Assembly: GCF_902827225.1 (NCBI RefSeq) | Contig: NZ_LR792632.1 | Span: 1,383,030-1,447,029, forward strand | Origin: Methanocaldococcus lauensis | GTDB lineage: Archaea > AGJL01 > Methanococci > Methanococcales > Methanocaldococcaceae | DNA length: 64,000 nucleotides | Reading direction: 5' to 3' | Made by a program: the position numbers and the translations under genes | Shown here: piece by piece, positions 29,028 through 37,735 of the stretch | How positions within the stretch are numbered: position 1 is the stretch's first letter | Layout: each line of letters starts with the position of its first letter | The notes under the pieces: model-generated | What the model saw: the letters and a program-made list of their open reading frames with translations, nothing else | What the model was told of the DNA's origin: nothing | Databases searched by the model: none

Positions 29028-30092
29028 CTACTTCTTTAAAATTTCTTTTATGGCATACCATTTTTTTATTGATGTCGGCTTAATTATCCCATTAATAACA
29101 TCATAAAACAAAATCTCATTCTCAATTAAAAATTTTATATATTTCATTTCATCTTTTTTTACATCTGTTTTATAGTTAATTTTTATTTTATCCTTAAACT
29201 TAGAAAGAACACTATAAATCTCTTCTTCATTTAAATCGGAAGTATCTATTAAATATTTTATCTTATCCACATCTATATTAATCCACTGATTTATTGTTTC
29301 TTCAACTGACAAGCCCAATTTTTTGTTTTCGATTAAATCAACTATTTCATAAGGTAAAGATATAAATTTAGATGCATAATTAATCTCTTCTTCACTAAAG
29401 CCTTCTTCTTTTAAAATCTTCTTAATATTTTTTTTATTTAGCCAATCGATTAGATAATATTTTGCAGCGTTTTCTAATGTAGAGTTCTTATAAATCTCTT
29501 CAATAAATAAAGTATCAGAAGTTAGGCAGATAACATGACATAAATGCCTAACTTTTGTTAAATGAACAAATAAATTGAATAGCTCATTTAGTAGGGACTT
29601 TCCTCCATCTCCGAAGCGAAGCAAAGGAGACGCTGAAAATCTTTGATTTTCAGTGTTAAAATAGATATTTTTCAACTTCTGTAATTCATCAATAATTAAA
29701 ACAGGTTTTTTACCCTCTTTTATAACTGCTTCAATACTTTCATAGATTTTGTCAAAAACATCATTTAAAGATAAATTATTAAAGTCAAAATTCTCTTCTA
29801 TACCAAACTTAAATATTTTTAAGTCAATTTCAAATTTATTTAAAAGATATTTCTTATCTCCTTTTTCAAAAAATATTTTTAAAAACTCTTCCTTTGTAGG
29901 AGTGGCATACCTTCTTAAGTCATAATAGAAAAATACTATATCATCCTTTTTGTTTAGTTCTTCTATAACTTTGAGCATTACTCTAGTTTTACCTGATGAT
30001 TTTGGTCCATAAACGAATAATATGGAATTCGGCTCTAATTGACAGTAGGTTTTTAGATAGTTGAGTTCTTTTTCTCTATCGAAAAATCTCAT
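29028..30092 (-). CDS. Archaeal AAA-type ATPase with an in-frame palindromic insert
   Basis: This 354-residue protein of the archaeal ATPase_2 family has a P-loop GPKSSGKT near residue 30, a Walker B-like [10 protein letters not shown] near 143 and a C-terminal winged-helix-like region ([17 protein letters not shown]). It is a paralogue of the partial gene at 1-491. Between IYFNTENQ and KSLLNELF there is a short segment ([14 protein letters not shown]) encoded by unusual GC-rich hairpins at 29608-29655; it looks like an insertion into the ancestral frame. The start has GGTGA upstream. A tnpB element lies directly upstream. Function is not established; such ATPases are numerous in Methanocaldococcus. 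Confidence 0.85.
   Translation of the reverse strand: MRFFDREKELNYLKTYCQLEPNSILFVYGPKSSGKTRVMLKVIEELNKKDDIVFFYYDLRRYATPTKEEFLKIFFEKGDKKYLLNKFEIDLKIFKFGIEENFDFNNLSLNDVFDKIYESIEAVIKEGKKPVLIIDELQKLKNIYFNTENQRFSASPLLRFGDGGKSLLNELFNLFVHLTKVRHLCHVICLTSDTLFIEEIYKNSTLENAAKYYLIDWLNKKNIKKILKEEGFSEEEINYASKFISLPYEIVDLIENKKLGLSVEETINQWINIDVDKIKYLIDTSDLNEEEIYSVLSKFKDKIKINYKTDVKKDEMKYIKFLIENEILFYDVINGIIKPTSIKKWYAIKEILKK
29608..29655. repeat. Tandem-hairpin palindromic element inside the ATPase gene
   Basis: The first hairpin has arms TCTCC (29608) and GGAGA (29626-29630) with GAAGCGAAGC in its loop. The second is CTGAAAATC-TTT-GATTTTCAG (29633-29653), extended by a G-T and a C-G pair. It keeps the ATPase frame open. 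The same order, a hairpin with AGCGAAGC in its loop followed by a perfect hairpin, recurs at 30202-30240 at the 3' end of tnpB. Confidence 0.6.
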
Positions 30093-30109
30093 AGTTTCAC
30101 CTATATAAT

Positions 30110-30290
30110 GACGGCTCTCCGCCTAAAGCAGAGGTCTCTTTAGGAGAGCAGAGGTTTAAAAACCCTCACCCTCCATGGGTTGCCAAGCCCACTATCCTTA
30201 CCGTAGCGAAGCGAGGGCTACGAAATCCGCAAGGATTTCGTTTAATCCCCATTCGGGATTCGGGACTACGCTGAATAAGATATTTCTTGC
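30110..30290 (-). ncRNA. Candidate omega (reRNA) of the tnpB element
   Basis: TnpB guides are made from the 3' end of tnpB through the element's right end. This stretch, read on the minus strand, holds several helices. They are a perfect CGAAATCC-GCAA-GGATTTCG hairpin with a GNRA loop (30221-30240), CGTAGC/GCTACG (30202-30222), and GCTCTCC/GGAGAGC (30114-30149) around the end hairpin. The guide would begin just outside the right end, towards 30110 and below. It is inferred from the family; no expression evidence exists here. Confidence 0.45.
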
Positions 30291-31572
30291 ACCATTAACA
30301 TCAGCATTAATAACAGCTCCACACTCAGAACAAACATATAAACCTCTGTATTTCCTATTTGATTTCTTTATTACTCCACAAACACTGCATTTTTGAGATG
30401 TATAACTTTCATCCACCAATTCCACTGAAATTCCTTCTTCTTCAGATTTATAAGTTATTCTATGTATTAGTTTTCTGAACGGAATTTTATGAAATTTTTC
30501 GTTATTTTTTCTACCTATGTCTATATTTGAAAAATTATTAGTTAAATTTCCTATAACAATCTTTGAAACTCCCTTTTCTTTCGCTAAATTTACAATCCAT
30601 CTGCTAATCTTATGGATATAGTCATTAACATAATTCCTTTCCTTCACCGCTAACTTCGATAATCGCTTGCAAGTCTTTAAACCTTGTTCTGCAATTTGAG
30701 ATTTAACTCTCGCTATCTCTTTAGCAAACCACCTTAATTTAGACAACAAAATTTTTCCATCGAATATTAGTGGTTGTTTTTCTCCTTGTATCACTGTGGT
30801 TGCTAAGTTCTTCACTCCTAAATCTATTCCCATTACTTTTTCTTCCTTAGGTTTCTTTGGATTAACTTCCTTTTTATAAATCAAATGTAGAACATAAAAC
30901 CTCTGCCCATAAATATCGTGAGGAACTATCTCAACCTCTTTAACCTGCATGGCATCAAGCGGTAGAGTTTTCGATAACTCTACCCATAGGAACTTGGACT
31001 CGATGCCATGCTTTTCTTTGAGATACTGTCTTGTTTGCTTTGATAAGGACAATCTTAACTTATTACCGATAATTTTAAATCCATCTTTTTTCCATTTCAC
31101 TGGATAATGTCCATTTTTAGGTTGGAATCTTGGTCTCTTCGTATGTTGTTTAAAGTAGTTTAGCCATGCGATTTTTAATTTCTGCAAAACTGCTTGTGCT
31201 GACTGTGAATGAAGGTTTTTATACCAAAAGTTAGTTTTTAGTTTCTTTTCTAATTCATTAATCTTTATATTGCCTTGCATAACTTGATAGTTAGCTACAT
31301 TCCATAATTTTGATGAGGAATAAGTTAAATGGTTTAAGATAATCCATTGTTCGTCAGTTAATTTTCTCGTTAGATTTATCGTTAAAACTCTCGTTACTTC
31401 CAACTTAGACACCTTTTTAGCAGTCCGTATGATGTGGTGTATTTCTTTGGTGGAGATTTAATTCCATAATAATATTATATAGGACAATCTTATATACAAT
31501 ATACATAAAATAAGTCCCCACTCACCTTCCCTAAGTCATCACCGCCCTAAAGGGCGGTGCTTTCTTAGCACC
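30112..31572 (-). mobile_element. IS605-family element carrying only tnpB
   Basis: The element holds one gene, tnpB, and no tnpA. Its ends carry matching subterminal hairpins: CACCGCCCTAAAGGGCGGTG (31540-31559, 8-bp arms) at the 5' side of the gene, and CTCCGC-CTAAA-GCAGAG (30117-30133) at the 3' side, both with TAAA loops. A second small hairpin, GGTGC/GCACC, lies at 31556-31572. These are the sites bound by Y1 transposases in this family, so the element is probably moved in trans. Exact ends are estimated to within about 10 bases. The base composition is richer in GC than the neighbours at both ends. Confidence 0.75.
30198..31403 (-). CDS. tnpB: TnpB (IS605 OrfB) RNA-guided nuclease homologue
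   Basis: This protein has 401 residues from the TTG at 31401-31403, which follows GGTG; a GTG three codons earlier is possible. It has the N-terminal helix-turn-helix-like domain, then RuvC-I GIDLGVKNLATT with the first catalytic Asp. A zinc ribbon follows (CSVCG, then CSECG), and RuvC-III is NADVNGARN with the last Asp. At the usual RuvC-II position it reads KIVIGNLTNN, so the canonical Glu is Gly. A Glu in VDESYTSQKC nearby could take its place, as has been proposed for rearranged TnpB sites. The C-terminus is encoded by the hairpin region at 30202-30240. It lies between an ATPase gene and serS. Confidence 0.88.
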   Translation of the reverse strand: MEVTRVLTINLTRKLTDEQWIILNHLTYSSSKLWNVANYQVMQGNIKINELEKKLKTNFWYKNLHSQSAQAVLQKLKIAWLNYFKQHTKRPRFQPKNGHYPVKWKKDGFKIIGNKLRLSLSKQTRQYLKEKHGIESKFLWVELSKTLPLDAMQVKEVEIVPHDIYGQRFYVLHLIYKKEVNPKKPKEEKVMGIDLGVKNLATTVIQGEKQPLIFDGKILLSKLRWFAKEIARVKSQIAEQGLKTCKRLSKLAVKERNYVNDYIHKISRWIVNLAKEKGVSKIVIGNLTNNFSNIDIGRKNNEKFHKIPFRKLIHRITYKSEEEGISVELVDESYTSQKCSVCGVIKKSNRKYRGLYVCSECGAVINADVNGARNILFSVVPNPEWGLNEILADFVALASLR

Positions 31573-31599
31573 AATTTATGGTAAAAAAGTTTATTCATC

Positions 31600-33153
31600 T
31601 TACTTTGGCCAAGTTATTAATTGTGGAACTTTAGGCAATTTTTTTATCTTTTTCTTTATTATTGGATGCCAATCATCAAAATCAAACCCATATTGAGCTA
31701 TATAACCAACAACCCACCTTGTTATTCCATATCCAGTACAACCTGTCCAAACCTTCCTCCCCTTATAATCTTTAATCCTAAATCCTTCAACGAAGTGCGT
31801 TCCATGAACATTTGCTGATGTTACAGCTACTCCTTTTCTCTCATCTTTTATATGAGGTAAGAGTAATCTCATCTCATACTTTGGCACATCTGGGAATTCA
31901 ATTCCTCTCTCTTCCTTTTTTCTACCTTCTAAGTAAAATGGGTCATCTCCAACCTCAGTCCAATACTCTAAATCAAGTTTTTCTGCCAATTTCTCAGCAT
32001 ATCTCAATGTTTTGTCTCTAATTTCCTCAACAAATTCAGGACTTCCAATCCAAACACATTCTATCCTTAAAAATTCATTAACCCTATCTAATCCCTTTGC
32101 TCCTCCTCCTTCCCATCTATATGTCCATCCACTTCTATCAAAGAACATTATTGGCTTATCTACATCTATAATCTCTCCCTCAAAGAATTGATAAAATGGC
32201 TCACACTGAGCAGGGGCTAAAACATAGCCTGGGTCTCTAAGTAGTGATTTTAATTTTTCTTTTGGAATTTCCTTTTTAATTATCATCTCATTTACAAATT
32301 CGTTGAAAAGCTCTGGTTCTCTCTTTGGAGGACAAACATAATACATTCCCTCTGGTAATCCTTCTAAGTATCTCATCTTATACATAATTTCCAAAGGAAT
32401 TAATTTAGGGAATAGACATTCTTCAAATCCTATTTTTTTCACAATTTCATTGACTATTAAATCTTCAAATGCCCTAAACAATGCTGTTATTGGTGGAGTA
32501 TAAAACCACTGACCTCTTCCAGGGAATTTTTTAACCCAACCTAATTTTTCAGCAACTTCTGTTGGATCTTTATCAAAAGTTATTTTTCTCTTTGCTTTGT
32601 ATTCTTTAACTATAGTTCCCGGTGGTATTTTACAAACTTTAAATGTTAAATCCTCCTCCTTTTCCAACTCAGATTTTACAAATTTTATTGCTCTGTCAAT
32701 AATATTTCTCTTTAATTCACTCTCTCCAATATTTTTAAATGTCAATATAATTTTATTCCCTTCAACCTTTGCCTCACACTCTGGAACTTTAACTCCCTCT
32801 AATTTTTTAGACATATCATTTTCTGTCTCTATTGTTATTACATAATTATCTATTTCAATTTTTCTAACTCCAATTTTAAAGTTTCTTCCTAATTTTTCTG
32901 CAATAGGTTTTTTTAACCTAATTAATCCCTCGTGTGCCCTTGTATATCTTCCAGAGACAATATTTAACTTTAAAGTATTCCCCTCAAATTCATAGTTTAT
33001 AATTTTTGACGCCTCATCCTCTTTTCCCTTAGGAACTCCTTTTAAAAATATTTGGTCAGCATTTTTTAAAATCTCTTCCACTGCTTTTTTTGCCTCTTCA
33101 TCCAACTCTTTACTAAAAATTAATTTTCCCTTTAAATTAAATGTAAGTTTCAT
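31600..33153 (-). CDS. serS: Seryl-tRNA synthetase, methanogen type (type 2)
   Basis: This 517-residue enzyme is the rare SerRS found in a few methanogens, unrelated in its N-terminal domain to bacterial SerRS. The first 165 residues form the tRNA-binding domain. The class II core carries [13 protein letters not shown], motif 2-like [17 protein letters not shown] and motif 3 [17 protein letters not shown] zinc ion is bound in this family; the Cys in [10 protein letters not shown] and the Glu in RIECVWIG are the likely ligands. The length fits the MJ1077 type. GGGTGAT precedes the ATG. It charges serine, and selenocysteine tRNA in species that have it. Confidence 0.95.
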   Translation of the reverse strand: MKLTFNLKGKLIFSKELDEEAKKAVEEILKNADQIFLKGVPKGKEDEASKIINYEFEGNTLKLNIVSGRYTRAHEGLIRLKKPIAEKLGRNFKIGVRKIEIDNYVITIETENDMSKKLEGVKVPECEAKVEGNKIILTFKNIGESELKRNIIDRAIKFVKSELEKEEDLTFKVCKIPPGTIVKEYKAKRKITFDKDPTEVAEKLGWVKKFPGRGQWFYTPPITALFRAFEDLIVNEIVKKIGFEECLFPKLIPLEIMYKMRYLEGLPEGMYYVCPPKREPELFNEFVNEMIIKKEIPKEKLKSLLRDPGYVLAPAQCEPFYQFFEGEIIDVDKPIMFFDRSGWTYRWEGGGAKGLDRVNEFLRIECVWIGSPEFVEEIRDKTLRYAEKLAEKLDLEYWTEVGDDPFYLEGRKKEERGIEFPDVPKYEMRLLLPHIKDERKGVAVTSANVHGTHFVEGFRIKDYKGRKVWTGCTGYGITRWVVGYIAQYGFDFDDWHPIIKKKIKKLPKVPQLITWPK

Positions 33154-33176
33154 AATCTAATCACCCTATTTATTAC

Positions 33177-34373
33177 TTAATGAAGGAAATATAATACTGT
33201 GGGGAATATTAAAACATTCATCATATACGAGGGTTTTGATTTACTATTAAATGTTATTAATCCTATGCATATTGCTGTTATATATATAATAATGTGATAG
33301 AATAAATAAAGGTTATAGCTTCCAACGACAATAATTAATGAACAAAATACAATAAAAAATAATGATAGATATTTTAAACTAACCTTTTTGATAAAGATAA
33401 GGACATATTTTGATAAAATCACTAAGATAATCAACGCCATCGTAGAACTAATTAAAATAGAAAATAACAATAGGTTTATATCAACATCTGGCTTTATCTG
33501 TTGGATAATCCTCGCTACACCACTCCTTCCTATTCCTATAAAGGTTATAGCCAGTAAGGAAAAAGCCTCATTTGCCAATATAATACTTCCCTGAGATACA
33601 ATAAAGTTTTTTAAATCTTTTTCTTCCTTTAAAATTTTACTTAAAATATAGTTTATCTGTGCTCCGCTAACTCCTGGCAGAAATATTCTAAAAAATCCAA
33701 CAGTTGATGCAAAAAATGATGATTTTAAATATTTAAGTTTAAATTCTGGAAAAGTTATTATTTGACTTTTAATGTTGCATTTTTTTAATCTTAAATTGTT
33801 TATAAGTAATGGAATCCCAAACATTCCTGTAAATATTGCATTTAGAGTTATGTAATATGCTGGACTGCAATATAAAACTGCAATTCCAAAAATGCCTGAT
33901 AAAAATATAACTAAGATTTCCCATATAGATTTAGCTGTTAATATTTGATAAATAACAAAGATGATTAACATAATTGGAATAAAGAATTTTATTGAAGAAT
34001 AAAAGGATAAAACATCAAAATTTAATAAAATTAAAAATAAACATATAATAATTGAAAAAATTACTCCCAAATAACTACCAAATCCTGCCAATATAACTCC
34101 TTCATATCCATTTCCTGATAATGTCAATCTATGCATTGGTAAAACTGAAACTGCTGTCTCATCATCAGGAACTCCTAAAAATGCAGATGGTATAAAGTTC
34201 ATGAAATAGTGTGTAATAACTAAACCAATTAAAAATGGAATATAGTTATTAACACCAAAATATGGAATAAGTAAGGATGATAAAATTGCAATGTTATTTG
34301 GATGAATCCCTGGAAATAATCCTGTAATAATTCCACATAGTACTCCTAAAATTAAATATGGAAGATTTAACAT
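33177..34373 (-). CDS. TctA-like (DUF112) multi-pass membrane permease
   Basis: This 398-residue membrane protein has ten or more hydrophobic segments. Its N-terminal GLFPGIHPNN and later FLPGVSGAQIN are the two paired GxxPGxxG-type loops of the tripartite tricarboxylate transporter TctA family. FLGVPDDETAVSVLPMH is a further conserved block. The associated TctB and TctC components are absent, as in other archaea, so it may work alone; the substrate is unknown. It starts with ATG at 34373 after AGTGAAAC and lies 23 bases before serS on the same strand. An imperfect inverted repeat lies 44-78 bases upstream of the start. Confidence 0.8.
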   Translation of the reverse strand: MLNLPYLILGVLCGIITGLFPGIHPNNIAILSSLLIPYFGVNNYIPFLIGLVITHYFMNFIPSAFLGVPDDETAVSVLPMHRLTLSGNGYEGVILAGFGSYLGVIFSIIICLFLILLNFDVLSFYSSIKFFIPIMLIIFVIYQILTAKSIWEILVIFLSGIFGIAVLYCSPAYYITLNAIFTGMFGIPLLINNLRLKKCNIKSQIITFPEFKLKYLKSSFFASTVGFFRIFLPGVSGAQINYILSKILKEEKDLKNFIVSQGSIILANEAFSLLAITFIGIGRSGVARIIQQIKPDVDINLLLFSILISSTMALIILVILSKYVLIFIKKVSLKYLSLFFIVFCSLIIVVGSYNLYLFYHIIIYITAICIGLITFNSKSKPSYMMNVLIFPTVLYFLH

Positions 34374-34416
34374 TGTTTCACTTATATTATTTTATATTAT
34401 TTCTATCTCTTCGTGG

Positions 34417-34451
34417 TATTCTTAGTCTTGAGTATAAATACTCCAAGAATA
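34417..34451. promoter_or_regulatory. Imperfect inverted repeat between divergent genes
   Basis: Outer arms TATTCTT (34417-34423) and AAGAATA (34445-34451) enclose inner arms GAGTAT (34430-34435) and ATACTC (34438-34443). It lies 44-78 bases before the TctA-like gene and may be an operator or a hairpin. The sequence is AT-rich, so chance cannot be excluded. Confidence 0.35.
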
Positions 34452-34619
34452 ATATACAAAATCAATAGTAAAATTGGTATTCTATGTTTGATATCCCTAA
34501 CCTTCCCCCAATGTTGTTTTTATAACTATTCAAATTTAATATTCAAAATCACAATAAATATTTAAAATTGTTGGTTAAAAAATGTATAAAACTTTAAAAG
34601 TATAAAACTTGGTGAGAGA

Positions 34620-35024
34620 ATGTTATTTAAATTCCAAATAAAAACAAATAAAAGGGAAGAGTTGGTAGATATAACTCCTCAAATAGTTTCAGCAGTATCT
34701 GAATCAAAGGTTAAAGATGGGATAGCAGTTATTTATGTTCCACACACAACTGCTGGAATAACTATAAATGAAAATGCCGACCCATCAGTGAAGCATGATA
34801 TAATAAACTTTCTCTCTCATCTTATTCCTAAAAATTGGAATTTTACACACTTAGAAGGTAATTCAGATGCACATATAAAAAGCTCTTTAATTGGATGTTC
34901 TCAAACTGTTATTATTAAAGATGGAAAACCTTTACTTGGCACTTGGCAGGGAATATTTTTTGCTGAATTTGACGGACCAAGATTGAGAAAATTTTATGTA
35001 AAGATAATTGAAAATAGTAAATAA
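34620..35024 (+). CDS. YjbQ/UPF0047 family protein
   Basis: This 134-residue beta-rich protein is of the YjbQ family, which includes proteins with weak thiamine-phosphate synthase activity. The conserved blocks are VYVPHTTAGITINENADPSV, with the catalytic His and Glu/Asn/Asp residues, EGNSDAHIKSSLIG, and LGTWQGIFFAEFDGPR. The length is the family norm. It forms a trimer in known structures. GGTGAGAGA precedes the ATG at 34620. It is a single gene with unknown true function. Confidence 0.92.
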   Translation: MLFKFQIKTNKREELVDITPQIVSAVSESKVKDGIAVIYVPHTTAGITINENADPSVKHDIINFLSHLIPKNWNFTHLEGNSDAHIKSSLIGCSQTVIIKDGKPLLGTWQGIFFAEFDGPRLRKFYVKIIENSK

Positions 35025-35122
35025 ATAATAAACAATAAAAAATAATTATTCTTCTTAATTTTTCTTAATTTTACAAATTTAAAATGATATAAAATCTTTT
35101 TAAAATTTATATGGTGAAATTT

Positions 35123-36178
35123 ATGAATATTATTAAACTAAATGAAAATTTTATTTCAGAAATTGATAATTTACTTAAAGAAAATAATATAAACATATTA
35201 AAAAATAGAATTAAGGAGATAAAATACAAATTAACGAATTCTGAAGAATTTTTTAAAAATGGGGTTTATGAAGTTAGTAGAGAGTGGCTTATAAAAAATA
35301 TTACACATGCAGAAAAATCAAAATCAGTTGAGAGGGTAAAACATTATTTAAAAAAGATAATAAAAGGGCTAACAGAAATAAAAACAACTGGAATAAATGA
35401 GATTAACTTAAACAGATGGGAAGAATATACGGAAATAATAACGGATAGTTTGTGGATTATAGATAGAAGAGATAATTCAGGAGTTCATAAAGCATGGTAT
35501 CATGGGAATTTTATTCCACAAATTCCAAGACAAATGATGCTTAGATATACAAAGAAATACGATTTAGTTGTAGATACTTTTTTAGGGAGTGGAACAACGC
35601 TAATAGAGTGTAGAAGATTAGGAAGGCATGGGATTGGGATAGAATTAAATAAAGAAGTGGCAGAAAAAGCTAAGGAATTAATAAATAAGGAGGCGAATCC
35701 ATACAATGTAATTACAGAAGTAGTTGTTGGAGATAGTAGAGAAATAGATTTTGAAGAAATATTAAAAAAATTTGGCTTTAAATCCTGCCAATTATTGATT
35801 ATGCATCCTCCATATCATGATATTATTAAGTTTAGTGATGATGAAAGAGATTTGTCAAATGCTAAAACTGTTAAAGACTTTTTAAAGATGTTTGAAGAAG
35901 TTGTTGATAATACTTACAATATATTAGATGATGGTAGATTTTTAGTGTTGGTTATTGGAGATAAATATTCAAATGGAGCGTGGATACCTTTAGGATTTTA
36001 TTGCATGGATGCAGTGTTAAAAAGAGGATATAAGTTAAAGAGTATAGTCGTTAAAAACTTTGAAGAGACGAAAGGGAAAAGGAATCAAAAAGAACTTTGG
36101 CGATATAGGGCATTAGTTGGAGGATTTTATGTATTTAAACATGAATACATATTTATTTTTCAAAAGGTGGAAAAATGA
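35123..36178 (+). CDS. DNA (adenine-N6 or cytosine-N4) methyltransferase
   Basis: This 351-residue SAM enzyme is the modification half of a likely restriction cassette. The first 120 residues are helical and may recognise DNA. Motif X-like FIPQIPRQMMLRY, then motif I DTFLGSGTTLIE near residue 150, a GIE block, and motif IV LLIMHPPYHDI near residue 225 follow, so the order is X-I-IV. The catalytic motif is HPPY instead of the usual D/N/S-PPY. The ATG at 35123 follows GGTGAAA; earlier in-frame codons are the leader. Its stop overlaps the nuclease start (ATGA at 36175-36178), which indicates coupled translation. Confidence 0.88.
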   Translation: MNIIKLNENFISEIDNLLKENNINILKNRIKEIKYKLTNSEEFFKNGVYEVSREWLIKNITHAEKSKSVERVKHYLKKIIKGLTEIKTTGINEINLNRWEEYTEIITDSLWIIDRRDNSGVHKAWYHGNFIPQIPRQMMLRYTKKYDLVVDTFLGSGTTLIECRRLGRHGIGIELNKEVAEKAKELINKEANPYNVITEVVVGDSREIDFEEILKKFGFKSCQLLIMHPPYHDIIKFSDDERDLSNAKTVKDFLKMFEEVVDNTYNILDDGRFLVLVIGDKYSNGAWIPLGFYCMDAVLKRGYKLKSIVVKNFEETKGKRNQKELWRYRALVGGFYVFKHEYIFIFQKVEK

Positions 36179-37257
36179 TTAGAGGACATGTATTTGTAGT
36201 TAATGAGAATACTCTTCCTATTCATTTGAAATATCAATTTGTTGGGACAGGAGCGGGAGATAGAGATAGTAATATTTCATTGTTAGCAGACATGCTTAGA
36301 GTTAAAGAGGGAGATTATATATTTTTTTATATTGAGGGGAGTGAAAATAAAAAAGGGAGATTTTTTGGTATCTTTAAATCTAAGGATAATAAGGTTTATC
36401 ATTTAAAAGGGGAAGATGCAAAAAAACCAAATTTACCAAAAAAATTAATATATAGAAAAGATATTGAGCCATATAAAGTTTATTCTGAGGGAGTTTTGGA
36501 ATTTATTGCATTAGATAAATTACCAATATATTCAAGGGAACTGTTATGGATGCTTATTTACAGAAAAATGAAAGGAAAAAGAGGAAATACAATGTTATTT
36601 CCTTGGGAAGTTGAGAGATTGTTAAATATGATTAAAGATGAAAATAATGGAAATATAATAACCTGTAAGGATGGATATGATTTTGATAATCAAAACTTTA
36701 GAATAATATGTGGAGATAAAAAATATTATAATCATGGAGAGAGTTTTAGGTTAAACTTTAATAAAAGAGATATTAATAGTGAAACAGCTTTTCAAGCATA
36801 TATTATGCAGGAATTGAAGATAGAGAATAATAAGTATTATCCGGAAATATTTGGAAAAAATATAGCTTGGATAGGTAACGAAGTTTTTGCGGGTGCAGGA
36901 ATGCAAAAAATAGATATTTTAACTATTGAAAAGGCAGATTGTGATGATATTTTATATAGAATAATTGAGTTAAAATATGTTAAGAATAACAACTTAGATG
37001 ATATAAAAAGAGCACCAAAGCAATTAGAGTATTATATAAAATGGGCAAGAGATGATATAGGAGGACATTTAAGAAATGCTAAGAGTTATAATACTAAACC
37101 AATACTTTTAATATTAGATAAAACTAATAATATATTATCTAATCCAGAGAATTTCCCAAAAGATGTATTATCTGAAATTAAAGATTTAAACAAAATATCT
37201 TATGAACCTGAAATTTGGGTGATGGATTTTAATAATAATATTGAAAAAATACTTTAA
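36175..37257 (+). CDS. Predicted PD-(D/E)XK restriction endonuclease with N-terminal PUA/EVE-like domain
   Basis: This 360-residue protein has two halves. The N-terminal 125 residues (GHVFVVNENTLPIHLKYQF, EGDYIFFYIEG, GRFFGIFKS) have the beta-barrel pattern of PUA/EVE-like DNA readers. The C-terminal half contains MQKIDILTIE followed by RIIELKYVKN near residue 265, the D...E-x-K site of PD-(D/E)XK nucleases; a conserved Trp-Ile-Gly precedes it. It is coupled to the methyltransferase by ATGA and followed by an EVE gene after 14 bases. I infer a restriction enzyme of Type II or modification-dependent kind. Specificity is unknown. Confidence 0.75.
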   Translation: MIRGHVFVVNENTLPIHLKYQFVGTGAGDRDSNISLLADMLRVKEGDYIFFYIEGSENKKGRFFGIFKSKDNKVYHLKGEDAKKPNLPKKLIYRKDIEPYKVYSEGVLEFIALDKLPIYSRELLWMLIYRKMKGKRGNTMLFPWEVERLLNMIKDENNGNIITCKDGYDFDNQNFRIICGDKKYYNHGESFRLNFNKRDINSETAFQAYIMQELKIENNKYYPEIFGKNIAWIGNEVFAGAGMQKIDILTIEKADCDDILYRIIELKYVKNNNLDDIKRAPKQLEYYIKWARDDIGGHLRNAKSYNTKPILLILDKTNNILSNPENFPKDVLSEIKDLNKISYEPEIWVMDFNNNIEKIL

Positions 37258-37271
37258 AATAGGGAGAAATT

Positions 37272-37718
37272 ATGGCATACTGGCTATGTATAACGAATGA
37301 AGATAACTGGAAGGTAATAAAGGAGAAAAAGATATGGGGGGTAGCAGAGAGGCATAAAAATACAATAAATAAGGTAAAAGTTGGAGATAAGTTAATTATT
37401 TATGAGATTCAGAGGAGTGGTAAAGATTATAAACCTCCATACATTAGAGGCATTTATGAAGTAGTTTCAGAGGTTTATAAAGATTCTACAAAAATTTTTA
37501 AACCAACTCCAAGAAATCCTAATGAGAAATTTCCATATAGAGTTAAATTAAAAGAAATTAAGATTTTTGAGCCACCAATTAATTTTAAAGAATTAATTCC
37601 AAAGTTAAAGTTCATTACTAATAAAAAGAAATGGAGTGGGCATTTAATGGGTAAGGCTATGAGGCAAATTCCTGAGGAGGACTATAATTTAATTTTAAAT
37701 AAAAAACTAAAAAAATAA
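37272..37718 (+). CDS. EVE-domain (PUA-like) protein
   Basis: This 148-residue protein is a single EVE domain. It starts [22 protein letters not shown], and has a central [11 protein letters not shown] and [14 protein letters not shown], then a late [19 protein letters not shown] domains bind modified bases in DNA or RNA through an aromatic cage. The gene is third in the methyltransferase-nuclease cassette, with 14 bases between genes and GGGAG before its ATG. It may act as a reader of the mark set by the methyltransferase, or regulate cleavage. That role is inference. Confidence 0.85.
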   Translation: MAYWLCITNEDNWKVIKEKKIWGVAERHKNTINKVKVGDKLIIYEIQRSGKDYKPPYIRGIYEVVSEVYKDSTKIFKPTPRNPNEKFPYRVKLKEIKIFEPPINFKELIPKLKFITNKKKWSGHLMGKAMRQIPEEDYNLILNKKLKK

Positions 37719-37735
37719 CAATATAAGGTGAAAAT

